Shown piece after piece: positions 55,501-64,000 of a stretch of DNA of 64,000 nt; positions within the stretch are counted from its first letter, which is position 1; each line of letters opens with the position of its first letter. The DNA lies in NCBI GenBank assembly GCA_964391015.1, contig CAYMKU010000009.1, forward strand, positions 1 through 64,000, written 5' to 3'. A program made the translations under genes and the position numbers. The stretch is from XYD12-FULL-36-8 sp964391015 (GTDB lineage Bacteria > Bacteroidota > Ignavibacteria > Ignavibacteriales > Ignavibacteriaceae). The notes under the pieces are model-generated. The model was given only the letters and a program-made list of their open reading frames with translations. It did not search any database and was not told the origin of the DNA.

Positions 55501-56972
55501 ACATTCCTGGAAAGAAAAGATACATTACTTATCCGGGGGGAAGAATGGTCGAAGAAAATTTTGACAGCCGTTCACGGCTTACTGCAATAAATTCAGGTAT
55601 AAATATTTCCTATACTTATGATGCAGGCAACAGAGTTCTAACACACAGTTACAGCAATGCAGTAGTTTGCAACTATACATATAATAATAATGATTGGGTA
55701 ACAAGTATGAGCCATGTGAAAACCCCCACAATCATCGCACAATTTAATTACAGTTTTGATAATGAGGGAAATAGATTGCACTCAGAAAAGATTCATCGCC
55801 CAACCAATTCAGAAAAGTATTTGTATGATGAAGACGATAGATTGATTAATTACAAGGAAGGAACTCTTATTAACGGCAATATTCCTTCTCCACTAACTCA
55901 AACTCAATTTAATTATGATGGTGTGGGAAATAGAACAACAGTTGTGAAGGATTCTTCGACAACAATATACACAGTTAACAATATTAATGCTTATTCAAGC
56001 ATTATCGGAGCTGGAACAGTAACACCCTCTTATGATTTGAACGGTAACACACTTACTGATGGCATTCACACTTATGCTTATGATTTTGAGAATAGGTTAA
56101 TATCTGCGGATGGAGGAACAACTGCTACTTATAAATATGATGCTCTAGGGAGGAGAATTCAAAAAGTAACTTCAGCAGGAACTCTAAATTTCTATTATGA
56201 CAATCGGGGGGTGGTAGAAGAGCAAAATGCTTCCAATTCTGTGATTGCTACTTATATTTTTGGAACAGGGATCGATGATATTCTAAGCATGAGGGGTGGA
56301 GTGAATGATTATTTCTACCATCAGAATACTCTTGGTTCTGTTACTGCAGTTACTAATAATAGTGGTATGGTTGTAGAAAGGTATGAATATGATGCTTACG
56401 GAAATCAATCTATTTATGATGGTGGTTACATACCACGAATATCAACTGCAATAGGAAATACTTATACATATACTGGGAGAGAATATGATGCTGAAACAAA
56501 AAATTATTACTATCGGGCAAGATTTTACAAACCCGACTGGGGAAGGTTTGGACAATGGGATCCGCTAGGATTTATTGATGGAACGAACTTATATGTTTGT
56601 GTGAATAATAATCCAATTAATTTATTAGACCCTTTTGGATTGTGCTGCAAACCCGGAGATGAGGCAAGAAAGGAAAGGGCACAAAGAAGAGCGTTTTGGA
56701 CAGCTGTGACAGTTTGCGGACCCACAATGTTTGGTGCCATACTTACCTGTGCCTGTAGTATTGGAGCCACCATAGGTACTGGAGGGTTAACTTTCCCAGC
56801 TGCTTTGCTAGCATGTCCTGCTGCTGCTGGTACTGCGCCCGCTTGTTACTTTGCTGCTGAAGCATACGTGGATGCAGCTGATGAAACATCTGAATGCAAG
56901 AGCAATCGTTGTGATGATGACGATGATGACGACGACGACGATGATGATGATGAGGAGGATTGTCCCGATTAG
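52545..56972 (+). CDS. RHS/YD-repeat protein with acidic tail
   Basis: This 1,475-residue protein has a signal peptide (IIVFSLTFLMSFNSYSQ), a DUF6531-like opening (INTYSGSLFYKRTDLMIPCR) and several dozen YD repeats of the GNxTxYxYDxxxR type, which build an encapsulating shell. The RHS core ends at RFYKPDWGRFGQWDPLGF and NLYVCVNNNPINLLDPFG, the usual boundary before a variable C-terminal domain. That tail, about 107 residues, contains a Cys-rich hydrophobic segment (FGAILTCACSIGATIGTGG) and ends in 13 consecutive Asp (residues 1457-1469). No nuclease or other toxin motif is recognised in the tail, and no small immunity gene follows. Unlike its neighbours it lacks the dockerin-like module. Confidence 0.82.
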   Translation: MKFIIVFSLTFLMSFNSYSQNINKAVIQGAAGLNINTYSGSLFYKRTDLMIPCRGVNIDITFYYSTASVGSDYGFGKGWSMTYTMLWHRVGNDVIITTHDGRKDKYTKTGNNYIAPIGIFDTLIESSSNVFRLKTKKGINYFFDNPSHRRLTKISDPNNNELTIDYTDSLPTAITDPAGRSVELTYTNGHLSTISDPNPAIPRQLNYQYDNLFRQTVVTDVMDNLINYSYNPIHYITKVIDQSSNEFVVVYKNRQAHKVISTLNNMTSNYNKAQLTTTITELVNGVMQSTTYKYDKDGNLIEKIGNCCGFHEIYEYDSQNNLKKKIDANSKIWRYEYTDGRGNLTKEIDPLGGFIEYVYEPLFNNMLSMKDKRGNTTTYEYDSQGRLITENKPLSVTEHHSYDVHGNVESFTDGNGNTTNYQYNNAGDRTLVIFIDGSTNAYGYDNAGNKTSFTDGNGNTTTYTYDALNRLVQTKDALQNITTNTYDTRGNLKTITDALSHVTTYDYDILNRNTKITTPAGTTSMTYDEAGNVLSKTDGNGNVTRFVYDTRNLLITEIDALGHSRSFAYDDIGNKELETDFMGYNTSYEYDDLNRLVKITDALGHFTSYSYDANGNRTSVTDANGHITEYTYDQLNRLTKTQRAKVVNTYTYDKNDNVTSFTDPNWNITRYIFDELDRQIEIIDALGHSTRYGYDNEGNILKSIDRNGHVTNFEYDGLNRQVKETNPAGEVILTSYNAVSEILSQTLPNGNVITYTYDAADRMISSSDLIGSIESYSYDANSNRVNVTDGNSNVTINKYDQLNRLIRVRDPMGRLTNYTYNNNGSKISIQDRNGHITTHTYDNLERKISSKSPEENIMTTTYDNVGNTLFMTDDNNHTTSYAYDENDRLLKETYADGSSKSYQYDATGNKILRKDNNGRTTNYKFDKVNRLLERSYTGGSDLFTYDNEGNMLTANNMNANITYTYDAADRVKSENMNGKITSYTYDIPGKKRYITYPGGRMVEENFDSRSRLTAINSGINISYTYDAGNRVLTHSYSNAVVCNYTYNNNDWVTSMSHVKTPTIIAQFNYSFDNEGNRLHSEKIHRPTNSEKYLYDEDDRLINYKEGTLINGNIPSPLTQTQFNYDGVGNRTTVVKDSSTTIYTVNNINAYSSIIGAGTVTPSYDLNGNTLTDGIHTYAYDFENRLISADGGTTATYKYDALGRRIQKVTSAGTLNFYYDNRGVVEEQNASNSVIATYIFGTGIDDILSMRGGVNDYFYHQNTLGSVTAVTNNSGMVVERYEYDAYGNQSIYDGGYIPRISTAIGNTYTYTGREYDAETKNYYYRARFYKPDWGRFGQWDPLGFIDGTNLYVCVNNNPINLLDPFGLCCKPGDEARKERAQRRAFWTAVTVCGPTMFGAILTCACSIGATIGTGGLTFPAALLACPAAAGTAPACYFAAEAYVDAADETSECKSNRCDDDDDDDDDDDDDEEDCPD

Positions 56973-57210
56973 GTTATATTATTTCTATGAATATAGAATG
57001 TTACATTCTTAGAATGCAAAAATGACTGTGCATCTACATGAAATGATCAATAATCTGCAAGTTACTCTCTTGCATGGCTAAAGGACCGGGATCTTTCCAA
57101 TGTCTTGGTGCATGTATAGTTAGAGCTCGTTTGGCATATCATGCTTGCAGAATATTTTGTTCTTTGAGTGTAATAAAAAAAACATAGACTAATTTATAAA
57201 TAATATTAAA

Positions 57211-58950
57211 ATGAACACACAAAGTTCTTTATTTAGAAAGACTTTTTTGTCATTTTGTTTGCTTATTCCATTGATGTTGGTAAGCGTGAGTAACTTGAGT
57301 TATATTAAATCTCAAGAGTGCACTCCACCGCCACCACCTCCTCCACCTCCACCTCCACCTCCACCTCCACCTCCTCCAGGACCACCCGGATGTCCTTGTG
57401 AGGGTGATTGTGGACCACCAAATGAAAACGGTGGCAACGGCGGAGGAGGCGGCGGCTTTGGAAGAAGCAAAGCATCAGAGGAAAGAGGACTGTCCGAGTT
57501 TTCATTTGCGTGCTTTAAGTATGACGGGACTCCAATGGGTGTAATCCAAACTAATTTTACGATGCCAGCTTATGATCTTGTGAGTACCGGGCAGGGAAAG
57601 TTCTATGCAACAAATGATAGCAACATAATTGTGTTTAATGAGAATTTTACTATCGCAGGTACGCTTTGCAGCGGACTTGGTGGTGCTCGCTCAATGGCTC
57701 TTGATGACAATGGGAATATTTATGTTGCAGATTCTAACCGGCGTATTGTAAAATTTGATAGCAGCGGAAATTTTGTTACTTCTTACCTTAATACAAATGT
57801 TGATTACATTGCTTTAGCTGAAGATCAATGCACAATGCTTTGGGTTAGTAAAGATAATAATTCAATTCATAGACTGAATGTATGTACGGGTGATACACTT
57901 TCTCAGTTTACAAACTATTCATCTGAACTCAAAGAACCGGGACAATTTAAAATCAGACATAATGGTGAAGTCATAGTAATCGATAAAAATTATAATGATG
58001 GGCTGATAAGAAGATTTGATCCAAATGGTAATCTTATTCAAACTTACGATATACCTCTTGTTCGTAATTGGGTTGGTGTTGGCCTTGATCCTGACGAGAC
58101 CTCCTTATGGAGCGTTGATGCGCATACTTCACTTGCTTATAAATTTGATATTGAGTCAGGAGATACACTTTTGCACATGTATGTTGGAACGGAACCAAAG
58201 ACAAACTACTACGTGATCCTCTTTACTGATGTATGCGACAGAATTAATTCATTTTCAAAGCCTCCTACTCTTAATTTAAATGCATTCATCGAAGGTTTTT
58301 ACAATGATGTTTCAGATCTGATGATTAATGATAGAGTAAATGTTTACTTAAGAAATACATATCCGCCATATTCGATTGCAGATTCATCAGTTTCAGTACT
58401 GGATAAAAATGGCAACGGTTACTTTACATTTCCAAATGCATCAAATGGAACTCCTTATTACATTGTTATCAAACATAGAAATTCAATTGAGACCTGGAGC
58501 TCGGAGCAAGTTGTATTTATTGAGGGAGTTACTTTGAACTATGATTTCACTATTTCCAAATCAAAAGCATATGGTGAAAACATGGTTGAAAAAGGAAAAA
58601 GAATGTGTATTTTCAGTGGTGATGTAAATCAGGACGGTGCAATAGATGCTTCAGATCTTATAAATGTTTATAATGATGCTTCAAATTATATTGACGGATA
58701 TGTTGCTTCAGATTTGAATGGAGATGATATAGTAGATATATCTGACATTAATATTGCTTTTAATAATGCTTCAAATTTTGTGAGGACATTAAGTCCTGCT
58801 AATGAAACAAAAGTTCAGCCAATATTTAATACTACAATAGAACAGCTATTGCGCAAAGAAAGTATCCCTGAAATTAGAAATGAAATAAAAACAGAACAGC
58901 CAAAAAAGAAAATTGAGAAGAATGATGAAGTTGTTCCGGATGTAAAATGA
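57211..58950 (+). CDS. Secreted polyproline/glycine NHL-propeller protein with dockerin-like module
   Basis: This is a 579-residue protein with an N-terminal signal or anchor (FLSFCLLIPLMLVSVSNLSY). Residues 39-56 are 18 consecutive Pro (57325-57378), followed by a Cys/Gly-rich stretch with NGGNGGGGGGFGRSK. About 100-350 holds NHL/SMP-30-like blades (SMALDDNGNIYVADSNRRIV). About 350-529 is the shared module (DVNQDGAIDASDL, DLNGDDIVDISDI). Unlike the others, about 50 charged residues follow the module. The proline rod probably spaces the propeller from the surface. The 238-bp gap before it shows no feature. Confidence 0.72.
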   Translation: MNTQSSLFRKTFLSFCLLIPLMLVSVSNLSYIKSQECTPPPPPPPPPPPPPPPPPPGPPGCPCEGDCGPPNENGGNGGGGGGFGRSKASEERGLSEFSFACFKYDGTPMGVIQTNFTMPAYDLVSTGQGKFYATNDSNIIVFNENFTIAGTLCSGLGGARSMALDDNGNIYVADSNRRIVKFDSSGNFVTSYLNTNVDYIALAEDQCTMLWVSKDNNSIHRLNVCTGDTLSQFTNYSSELKEPGQFKIRHNGEVIVIDKNYNDGLIRRFDPNGNLIQTYDIPLVRNWVGVGLDPDETSLWSVDAHTSLAYKFDIESGDTLLHMYVGTEPKTNYYVILFTDVCDRINSFSKPPTLNLNAFIEGFYNDVSDLMINDRVNVYLRNTYPPYSIADSSVSVLDKNGNGYFTFPNASNGTPYYIVIKHRNSIETWSSEQVVFIEGVTLNYDFTISKSKAYGENMVEKGKRMCIFSGDVNQDGAIDASDLINVYNDASNYIDGYVASDLNGDDIVDISDINIAFNNASNFVRTLSPANETKVQPIFNTTIEQLLRKESIPEIRNEIKTEQPKKKIEKNDEVVPDVK

Positions 58951-58997
58951 GTTATTGAAAATTTGGTATAAACTAATTTCTTCAAAGCGAATGAACT

Positions 58998-59101
58998 TTG
59001 TCATTCCCGCGTGCTCTTGGCGGGAATCCAATCAGCAAAGCGTTATTCTGATTCAGAATCTTTATGATTGGATCCCCGCTAAAAGCATGCGGGGATGACA
59101 A
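58998..59101. repeat. 104-bp inverted-repeat element
   Basis: Outer arms TTGTCATTCCCGCGTGC and GCATGCGGGGATGACAA pair, and inner GCGGGAATCCAATC pairs with GATTGGATCCCCGC, giving a long cruciform around a 33-nt centre. Half copies occur at 33451-33485 and 31933-31965. It resembles dispersed REP/MITE-type elements. Confidence 0.65.
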
Positions 59102-59158
59102 TGGTGTTTTTTAAAAGTTCTGTAAAGTGGTCTGGACAATTCAAGTCTTAATACACTT

Positions 59159-62100
59159 ATGAAAAATGTAATTGTACCATTTACTATTATTATTGTTTTC
59201 TCCTTAACGACATTCAATCATTCATTTTCACAGAATGTAAGTGTATCGGGCGCTGTTTCCGGAAACGGTTCATATCCTACGTTAGCAGCTGCTTTTAATG
59301 CACTGAACGGAGGAGCCCAAACAAATGCAATTGTAAATATTTTGATTATCGGAAATACAACAGAGCCTGTTGCCGGTGCTGTCCTTAACAATGGTTCGTG
59401 GAACAGCATTTTAATTCAACCAAGCGGCGGACTGCAGCGAACTATTTCGTCTGCCGTTACACCGGGATTACCGTTGATTGATTTTAATGGTGCAGACAAA
59501 GTAAAAATTGATGGTCTTAATTCAGGTGGAAACTCATTGATCATTTCAAACACTACTGCTGCATCAATTTTAGGTACCAGCACAGTTCGATTTCAGAGAG
59601 ATGCTACTTTCAATGTTATTACAAACTGTACAGTCCTCGGTTCCTCTACTGTAAGTTTCGGTCAGCACGGAGGTGTAATAATTTTTGGAACAAGTCCATC
59701 TATGGTCACAGGAAATGACAATAATACAATATCATTTTGTAATGTCGGACCTGCAGGATCAAACATTCCTACAAAATGTTTTGGATTTTTCGGAAGTACA
59801 AATTTCACGTCATTGTATAACAGCAGTGATACAATTAGAAACTGCAACATCTATGATTACTTCAATCCGTATTTCAGAAGTGCCGGAATTCAGATTGACG
59901 TTGGAAATAAAGATATAACGATAAAGGATAACAAGTTTTATCAGACCTCTCCCCGAACCCAAATTGTTGGAACAGATCATTCAGCTATATTTATAAGCAG
60001 TGCGTTGCATAATGCAAGTCATAACTTTGTTATCTCCGGAAACACTATTGGCTTTGCTTCAGCACTTGGAACCGGATCTTATGATTTCAATGGTGTAACA
60101 TTTTCGAAATTTACTGGGATCTACATTTCAGCTGATACAATAGTTGCTTCAAGCATTCAGGGAAATACGATAGCCGGCATTTCCATGTCTGGTAATTTGA
60201 GTGGAACAGGCAACAATGCTGTATTCAAAGGAATTTTTGTGGACAATAGTTTGGCAAATGTCGGAAACATAATTGGAAATACAATCGGGAGTCAGAATTC
60301 TACTACCGGGATTTCAATTAATTCAGTTTCAACTTCAAGTTGCGAAGTAATTGGAATTTATAACTCAGGTATAAATAACTGGGTTTGTGCCAATAATCGT
60401 TTAGGCAACATTTCATGTTTCGCAAGCCTTGATTTAACTATAAATGGAATAGCAGCAAATATGCCTTCAACAAGAACATTTACATGTCAGAATAATGTTA
60501 TCGGAGGGAGTATTCAAAATTCAATTCAAAATTTTAATTCATCTCCAGGAGCTATTGTAAATGGCATTTTAGTAAATGGACCGCGTGGAATCATTATTGG
60601 TAATACAATCCGAAATCTTTCTTCAGCAGGGCAGACCCGTTTTAACTCTGTTTCACTAAATGGTATTGTCATCAATGCTCCATCTGCAGTTCAAACAATA
60701 TCACAAAATACAATTCACACGTTACGAAATACTAATACATCATTACCCGGAATTGTTAATGGAATTTCTTTTACCGGTTCATCCGGGACGAATTTGATTT
60801 CAAGGAATTTCATCCATTCTCTACTTGCTTCTTTCAGCACGTCAGCTGTAAATGGCATTATTGCAAAAAGCGGTAATGCAACATATCAAAATAATATGAT
60901 AAGACTTGGCGTAGATGAAGATGGGAATAGCATGAATATCGGAGCAACAATAAATGGAATCGATGAATCAGCAGGAACTAATAACTTCTACTTTAATAGC
61001 GTTTATCTTGGAGGAAATCCGGTAAATGGAAATTCAAATACATTTGCATTCACAAGCAGTGTAACAGGCAACGTAAGAAATTACAGAAACAATATATTTT
61101 ATAATTCGCGGTCTAATGATGGCTCAACCGGGAAACACTATGCAGTCAAGGTTGGGGGGACTTCTCCGAATCCTACGGGACTTTTATTAAACAACAATAA
61201 TTATTTCACAGATGGTAATGGGGGAGTCATAGGTTTATTTAATGACACTGACAGAGTTAGTTTATCAGCATGGAAAACAGCAGTTGGTCAGGATACCAAT
61301 AGTTTTAGTGCTGATCCGCATTACATTGAACCAAATGGATCTTCTTCCACCGTTAACCTGCATATTAATTCAATATTTCCTACAATTATCAGCAGCAGTG
61401 GTTTCAACATAGTATCAGTAACGGATGATTTTGATGGCCAATCAAGATCTTCACTAACTCCGGTAGACATCGGAGCCGATGCGGCCAATTTTCCACCATT
61501 ATTTTCAAGTGACATGAGAATTCTAAATTCAGCATTCAATAATCAAATTGTTTTAGTTGGTAATACTTATGATGTAATAGCAACGGCTGCAAATGTCGGG
61601 ACGCTTGTGCAGGATTCTGTTCCCATTTATTATAGAATTAATGGAGGTTTACCAATCGGACCGCTTAGAGCAATTGGTCCTTTTCCTCAATTAGGAACCG
61701 GGTCTGTTGTATTCGGCGGAGCAAGTTCATTCACACCTAGTTTAATTGGAATAAATACTTTAAAAATTTATACTGCACTGTCTGCAGATGAATATCGGGT
61801 CAATGATACATTAACAGTCTTGGTGAATGTTCAACAAAAAATTTCTTCATTCCCTTATGTTGAGACATTTTCTAATCTTGTCAATTGGTCAGTTGTTTTT
61901 GAAAATCCTTTATTTGATACTCCCTTATGGGAATTGGGAAAATGCACAAGCCCAGCTGGTAAATTCTCTGACACAGCTGCATCAAGTAATTGTTATCTTG
62001 GTGCACCGGGAAGAAGAGAAATTTTAATGTCACCGGAGATGAACTTTTCATCGCTCACACTGCCCAATCTAAGTTTCTATGTATCATATTCAGGATATCC

Positions 62101-63541
62101 TAACTTAGATGACAGTTTAGAGGTGTTATTATCAACTAATAGCGGCATATCATTTTTTAGTACAGCCACTGTTTATAATAAATCACAAAGAACTTCACCA
62201 TCACTTGCTACAAGACCTACGAGATTTACTGAATTTTTTCCTGATTCTTCGAAGCAATGGCGACATGAGCAAATTAGTTTATCAAATGTAGCAGGGAACA
62301 CAAGTGTAATTATTGGATTTAGATCCAAAAGTGATTTTGGAAACAGGCAATGGATCGACAACGTGATTGTGAGTGAAGCAGAAAGTTTTACATCGCAAAC
62401 AATACTCTCTCCGGGAGTATACAGCTTCGGAAATATTTCATTGGATATGAATTCGGTTGGTTTAAATATCCCAGGTTCAACAAATCAAACCAACAGACAT
62501 TCCGGGATTATTAAGTTGCCTCCTGAAAAAAGTCATATTGTTGGCACAATGCAAAATAGAATCGGTGATGTAAGCATTATATCAAATAATATTTCTGAAA
62601 ATCCTAGTGGCGGTAAACTCTGTGTTGTAACTTATCCTTTTCAAAATACTGTTCCATCAGTGGCTGCAAATGAAATTTCATCAAATGATAATCTCACAGG
62701 AGCAACTACAGGTGATAGCTCAAGATTCACTCCTAATAAAATCATACCGGATGTGTATTTTACGGGATCTTATTCAGGTAATGACTATTTGGGATATGCA
62801 AATTATGACATAAGTATAGATGTCTCGGGTATGACTTCTATACCAGATATTAATAAGGCATATATTATGAAAAGGACCGATTTAACAGCACCGTGGGTTT
62901 GTCAAAACACCAACGTTTCTGGTAATAACCTTATAACTTCAGGTCTTGACAATTTCTCTGACTTTTCGATCGGAATAGAATCCCCGATCACTCCTGGCAT
63001 AACTTTAAATCTTATGATGTTTATTGAAGGGTTTTATAATTCTACTACTAATACACAGGTAACTGATACGATAAAGGTGAATTTGCGAGATAGCGGCACA
63101 CCATTTGGAGTGGTTGATTCTGCAAAAGCGATCTTAGCAACAAACGGAACATCTGAATTAATATTTTCTAATGCAACAAGTGGTACTTATTTTATTATTA
63201 TCAAACATAGAAACACCGTTGAAACATGGAGTAAAAACGCAGTGGCATTTACAACGGGAAGCTTAAGTAGTTATAACTTTACAACATCCAACACTCAGGC
63301 GTTCGGTAATAATATGCTTCAAGTGGATGCATCACCGGTCAGATATGCAGTTTACGGCGGAGACATAAATCAAGACGGATTTGTTGATCTGACAGATATC
63401 ACCTTAGTTTACAATGATGCAAATTCTTTTGTAGCTGGTTATAAGGCAACAGATGTAACAGGAGATAACCTTATAGATCTGACTGATATTCTATTGACGT
63501 ATAATAATAACACAGCATTCGTTTCAGTTAAGAAGCCTTAG
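59159..63541 (+). CDS. Giant secreted beta-helix adhesin-like protein with dockerin-like C-terminal module
   Basis: This is a 1,460-residue protein with a signal peptide (IVPFTIIIVFSLTTFNHSFS, then Q). About 30-780 is an Asn/Gly/Ser-rich right-handed beta-helix, with recurring GNTIxG, NNxIxG and GIxxN motifs. About 790-895 is a CARDB-like domain (VPIYYRINGGLPIGP). About 895-1080 resembles a MAM/cleaved-adhesin jelly roll (FPYVETFSNLVNWSV, RQWIDNVIV). About 1,285-1,460 is the shared module (DINQDGFVDLTDI, DVTGDNLIDLTDI, ending SVKKP). Surface adhesion or glycan binding is probable. It is the last gene of the plus-strand group. Confidence 0.75.
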   Translation: MKNVIVPFTIIIVFSLTTFNHSFSQNVSVSGAVSGNGSYPTLAAAFNALNGGAQTNAIVNILIIGNTTEPVAGAVLNNGSWNSILIQPSGGLQRTISSAVTPGLPLIDFNGADKVKIDGLNSGGNSLIISNTTAASILGTSTVRFQRDATFNVITNCTVLGSSTVSFGQHGGVIIFGTSPSMVTGNDNNTISFCNVGPAGSNIPTKCFGFFGSTNFTSLYNSSDTIRNCNIYDYFNPYFRSAGIQIDVGNKDITIKDNKFYQTSPRTQIVGTDHSAIFISSALHNASHNFVISGNTIGFASALGTGSYDFNGVTFSKFTGIYISADTIVASSIQGNTIAGISMSGNLSGTGNNAVFKGIFVDNSLANVGNIIGNTIGSQNSTTGISINSVSTSSCEVIGIYNSGINNWVCANNRLGNISCFASLDLTINGIAANMPSTRTFTCQNNVIGGSIQNSIQNFNSSPGAIVNGILVNGPRGIIIGNTIRNLSSAGQTRFNSVSLNGIVINAPSAVQTISQNTIHTLRNTNTSLPGIVNGISFTGSSGTNLISRNFIHSLLASFSTSAVNGIIAKSGNATYQNNMIRLGVDEDGNSMNIGATINGIDESAGTNNFYFNSVYLGGNPVNGNSNTFAFTSSVTGNVRNYRNNIFYNSRSNDGSTGKHYAVKVGGTSPNPTGLLLNNNNYFTDGNGGVIGLFNDTDRVSLSAWKTAVGQDTNSFSADPHYIEPNGSSSTVNLHINSIFPTIISSSGFNIVSVTDDFDGQSRSSLTPVDIGADAANFPPLFSSDMRILNSAFNNQIVLVGNTYDVIATAANVGTLVQDSVPIYYRINGGLPIGPLRAIGPFPQLGTGSVVFGGASSFTPSLIGINTLKIYTALSADEYRVNDTLTVLVNVQQKISSFPYVETFSNLVNWSVVFENPLFDTPLWELGKCTSPAGKFSDTAASSNCYLGAPGRREILMSPEMNFSSLTLPNLSFYVSYSGYPNLDDSLEVLLSTNSGISFFSTATVYNKSQRTSPSLATRPTRFTEFFPDSSKQWRHEQISLSNVAGNTSVIIGFRSKSDFGNRQWIDNVIVSEAESFTSQTILSPGVYSFGNISLDMNSVGLNIPGSTNQTNRHSGIIKLPPEKSHIVGTMQNRIGDVSIISNNISENPSGGKLCVVTYPFQNTVPSVAANEISSNDNLTGATTGDSSRFTPNKIIPDVYFTGSYSGNDYLGYANYDISIDVSGMTSIPDINKAYIMKRTDLTAPWVCQNTNVSGNNLITSGLDNFSDFSIGIESPITPGITLNLMMFIEGFYNSTTNTQVTDTIKVNLRDSGTPFGVVDSAKAILATNGTSELIFSNATSGTYFIIIKHRNTVETWSKNAVAFTTGSLSSYNFTTSNTQAFGNNMLQVDASPVRYAVYGGDINQDGFVDLTDITLVYNDANSFVAGYKATDVTGDNLIDLTDILLTYNNNTAFVSVKKP

Positions 63542-63606
63542 GAGCAAATTAGTTTGTTATGACAAGTTTCTCCAGCTTAAATAACCCCATGACAAGTTAA
63601 ACGTTG

Positions 63607-63891
63607 TTTTCTATTCGTCGATGATATTTGCATATCTTTCCCTCACTATTTTATCCAATTCCGAATCTGATTTAATTCTATTTTTAAATATCCACTCATT
63701 GAGATCTTTTTTTGAAAAGAAAATTTTCTTCTCACCAGGTTTGTAATATTTTTGTGAGTACATTTATAGAGATAAGACTTAGAGTTTTTATTTATTTGCT
63801 AGCTTAAGCGAAGCTCATAGGGCTACTCCAAGTATTTATAAAGAATATTTTCAATTCTATTGAGCTGCTTTTCTATGTTTGTTGATTTCAC
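63607..63891 (-). pseudogene. Decayed second copy of the excisionase-type gene
   Basis: The sequence aligns with the intact gene at 34607-34876 over most of its length. The start has become GTG (KSTNIEKQLNRIENIL follows), an early stop TAG appears after about 21 codons, and an internal deletion of about 10 bp removes part of the wing. The segment for EWIFKNRIKSDSELDKIV is still readable. No functional protein is expected. Confidence 0.7.
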
Positions 63892-63895
63892 TTTA

Positions 63896-64000
63896 TTATA
63901 AAGATTGATCTATAAGTCGTAATGAATTATCATAATCTTTAAGCATTTTTTCACCTTTGGCTACATCATATAATGCTTTAGGGTTTTTCTCAATTCTTGA
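63896..64000 (-). CDS. C-terminal fragment of an unidentified protein (runs off right edge)
   Basis: An open minus-strand frame entering from the right edge reads SRIEKNPKALYDVAKGEKML and ends KDYDNSLRLIDQSL at a TAA (63896). It is 34 residues, helical in character, with no start in the window. It ends just before the decayed excisionase gene. Too short to identify. Confidence 0.4.
   Translation of the reverse strand, partial: SRIEKNPKALYDVAKGEKMLKDYDNSLRLIDQSL

Noticed and set aside
52545..56972. RHS polymorphic toxin with immunity gene
   Set aside because: The C-terminal tail shows no toxin motif and no small gene follows before 57211.

Overview
The window looks like a chromosomal segment of a low-GC bacterium of the Bacteroidota/Chlorobi/Ignavibacteriota assemblage, most likely an Ignavibacteria-like lineage. 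The reasons are secreted proteins whose signal peptides end in SYSQ/FSQ/CYSQ, an Omp28-like protein, right-handed beta-helix proteins with dockerin-like C-termini, AT-rich spacers and no obvious Shine-Dalgarno sequences. This placement is inference. No rRNA, tRNA or CRISPR array was recognised.

Positions 1-34,900 are a prophage-like element split by a large defence cargo. The phage genes are on the minus strand and read from right to left: a divergent XRE repressor (33.1 kb, plus strand), small early genes including a RusA-like resolvase (32.3 kb), a replication-type winged-helix protein (31.1 kb), terminase small and large subunits (30.7-28.9 kb), then after a gap of about 25 kb an HK97-type portal (3.7-2.5 kb), prohead protease (2.2-1.4 kb) and major capsid protein running off the left edge. 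Terminase and portal are normally neighbours. Here they are separated by a defence island, mostly on the opposite strand.

The island (about 3.7-27.2 kb) has an intact core at 7.2-24.6 kb. First come five tightly spaced genes: a DptF-like ATPase, a DptG-like protein, a type I-style DNA methylase, a two-TRD specificity protein, and a 1,698-residue DptH-like protein with a PD-(D/E)xK nuclease motif and a HerA-type ATPase. This resembles a phosphorothioation-type restriction module coupled to DNA methylation instead of DndABCDE. Next is a two-gene pair: an Sm-like/cold-shock/TPR/ATPase giant, and a second ATPase ending in a HEPN-type R-x4-H motif. A stand-alone GIY-YIG nuclease follows. Around this core lie further HEPN-type genes and many broken genes: AlbA_2, DUF3644, a PLD-like gene, a relic of an hsdM 5' end and an unidentified relic. 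A TIR-domain gene sits beside the phage repressor.

Positions 35,200-63,541 hold a cluster of giant secreted proteins: a lipase/sialidase-like protein, a YCF48-like propeller, an Omp28-like protein with a lost CxxC, two beta-helix proteins, an RHS/YD-repeat protein with an acidic tail, and a polyproline NHL-propeller protein. Six of the seven share a C-terminal module of about 175 residues ending in two dockerin-like calcium loops, which is probably a common export or attachment signal. A decayed insertion sequence with near-perfect inverted ends (45.1-46.5 kb) interrupts the cluster. Excisionase-type genes, one intact (34.6 kb) and one decayed (63.6 kb), bracket it.
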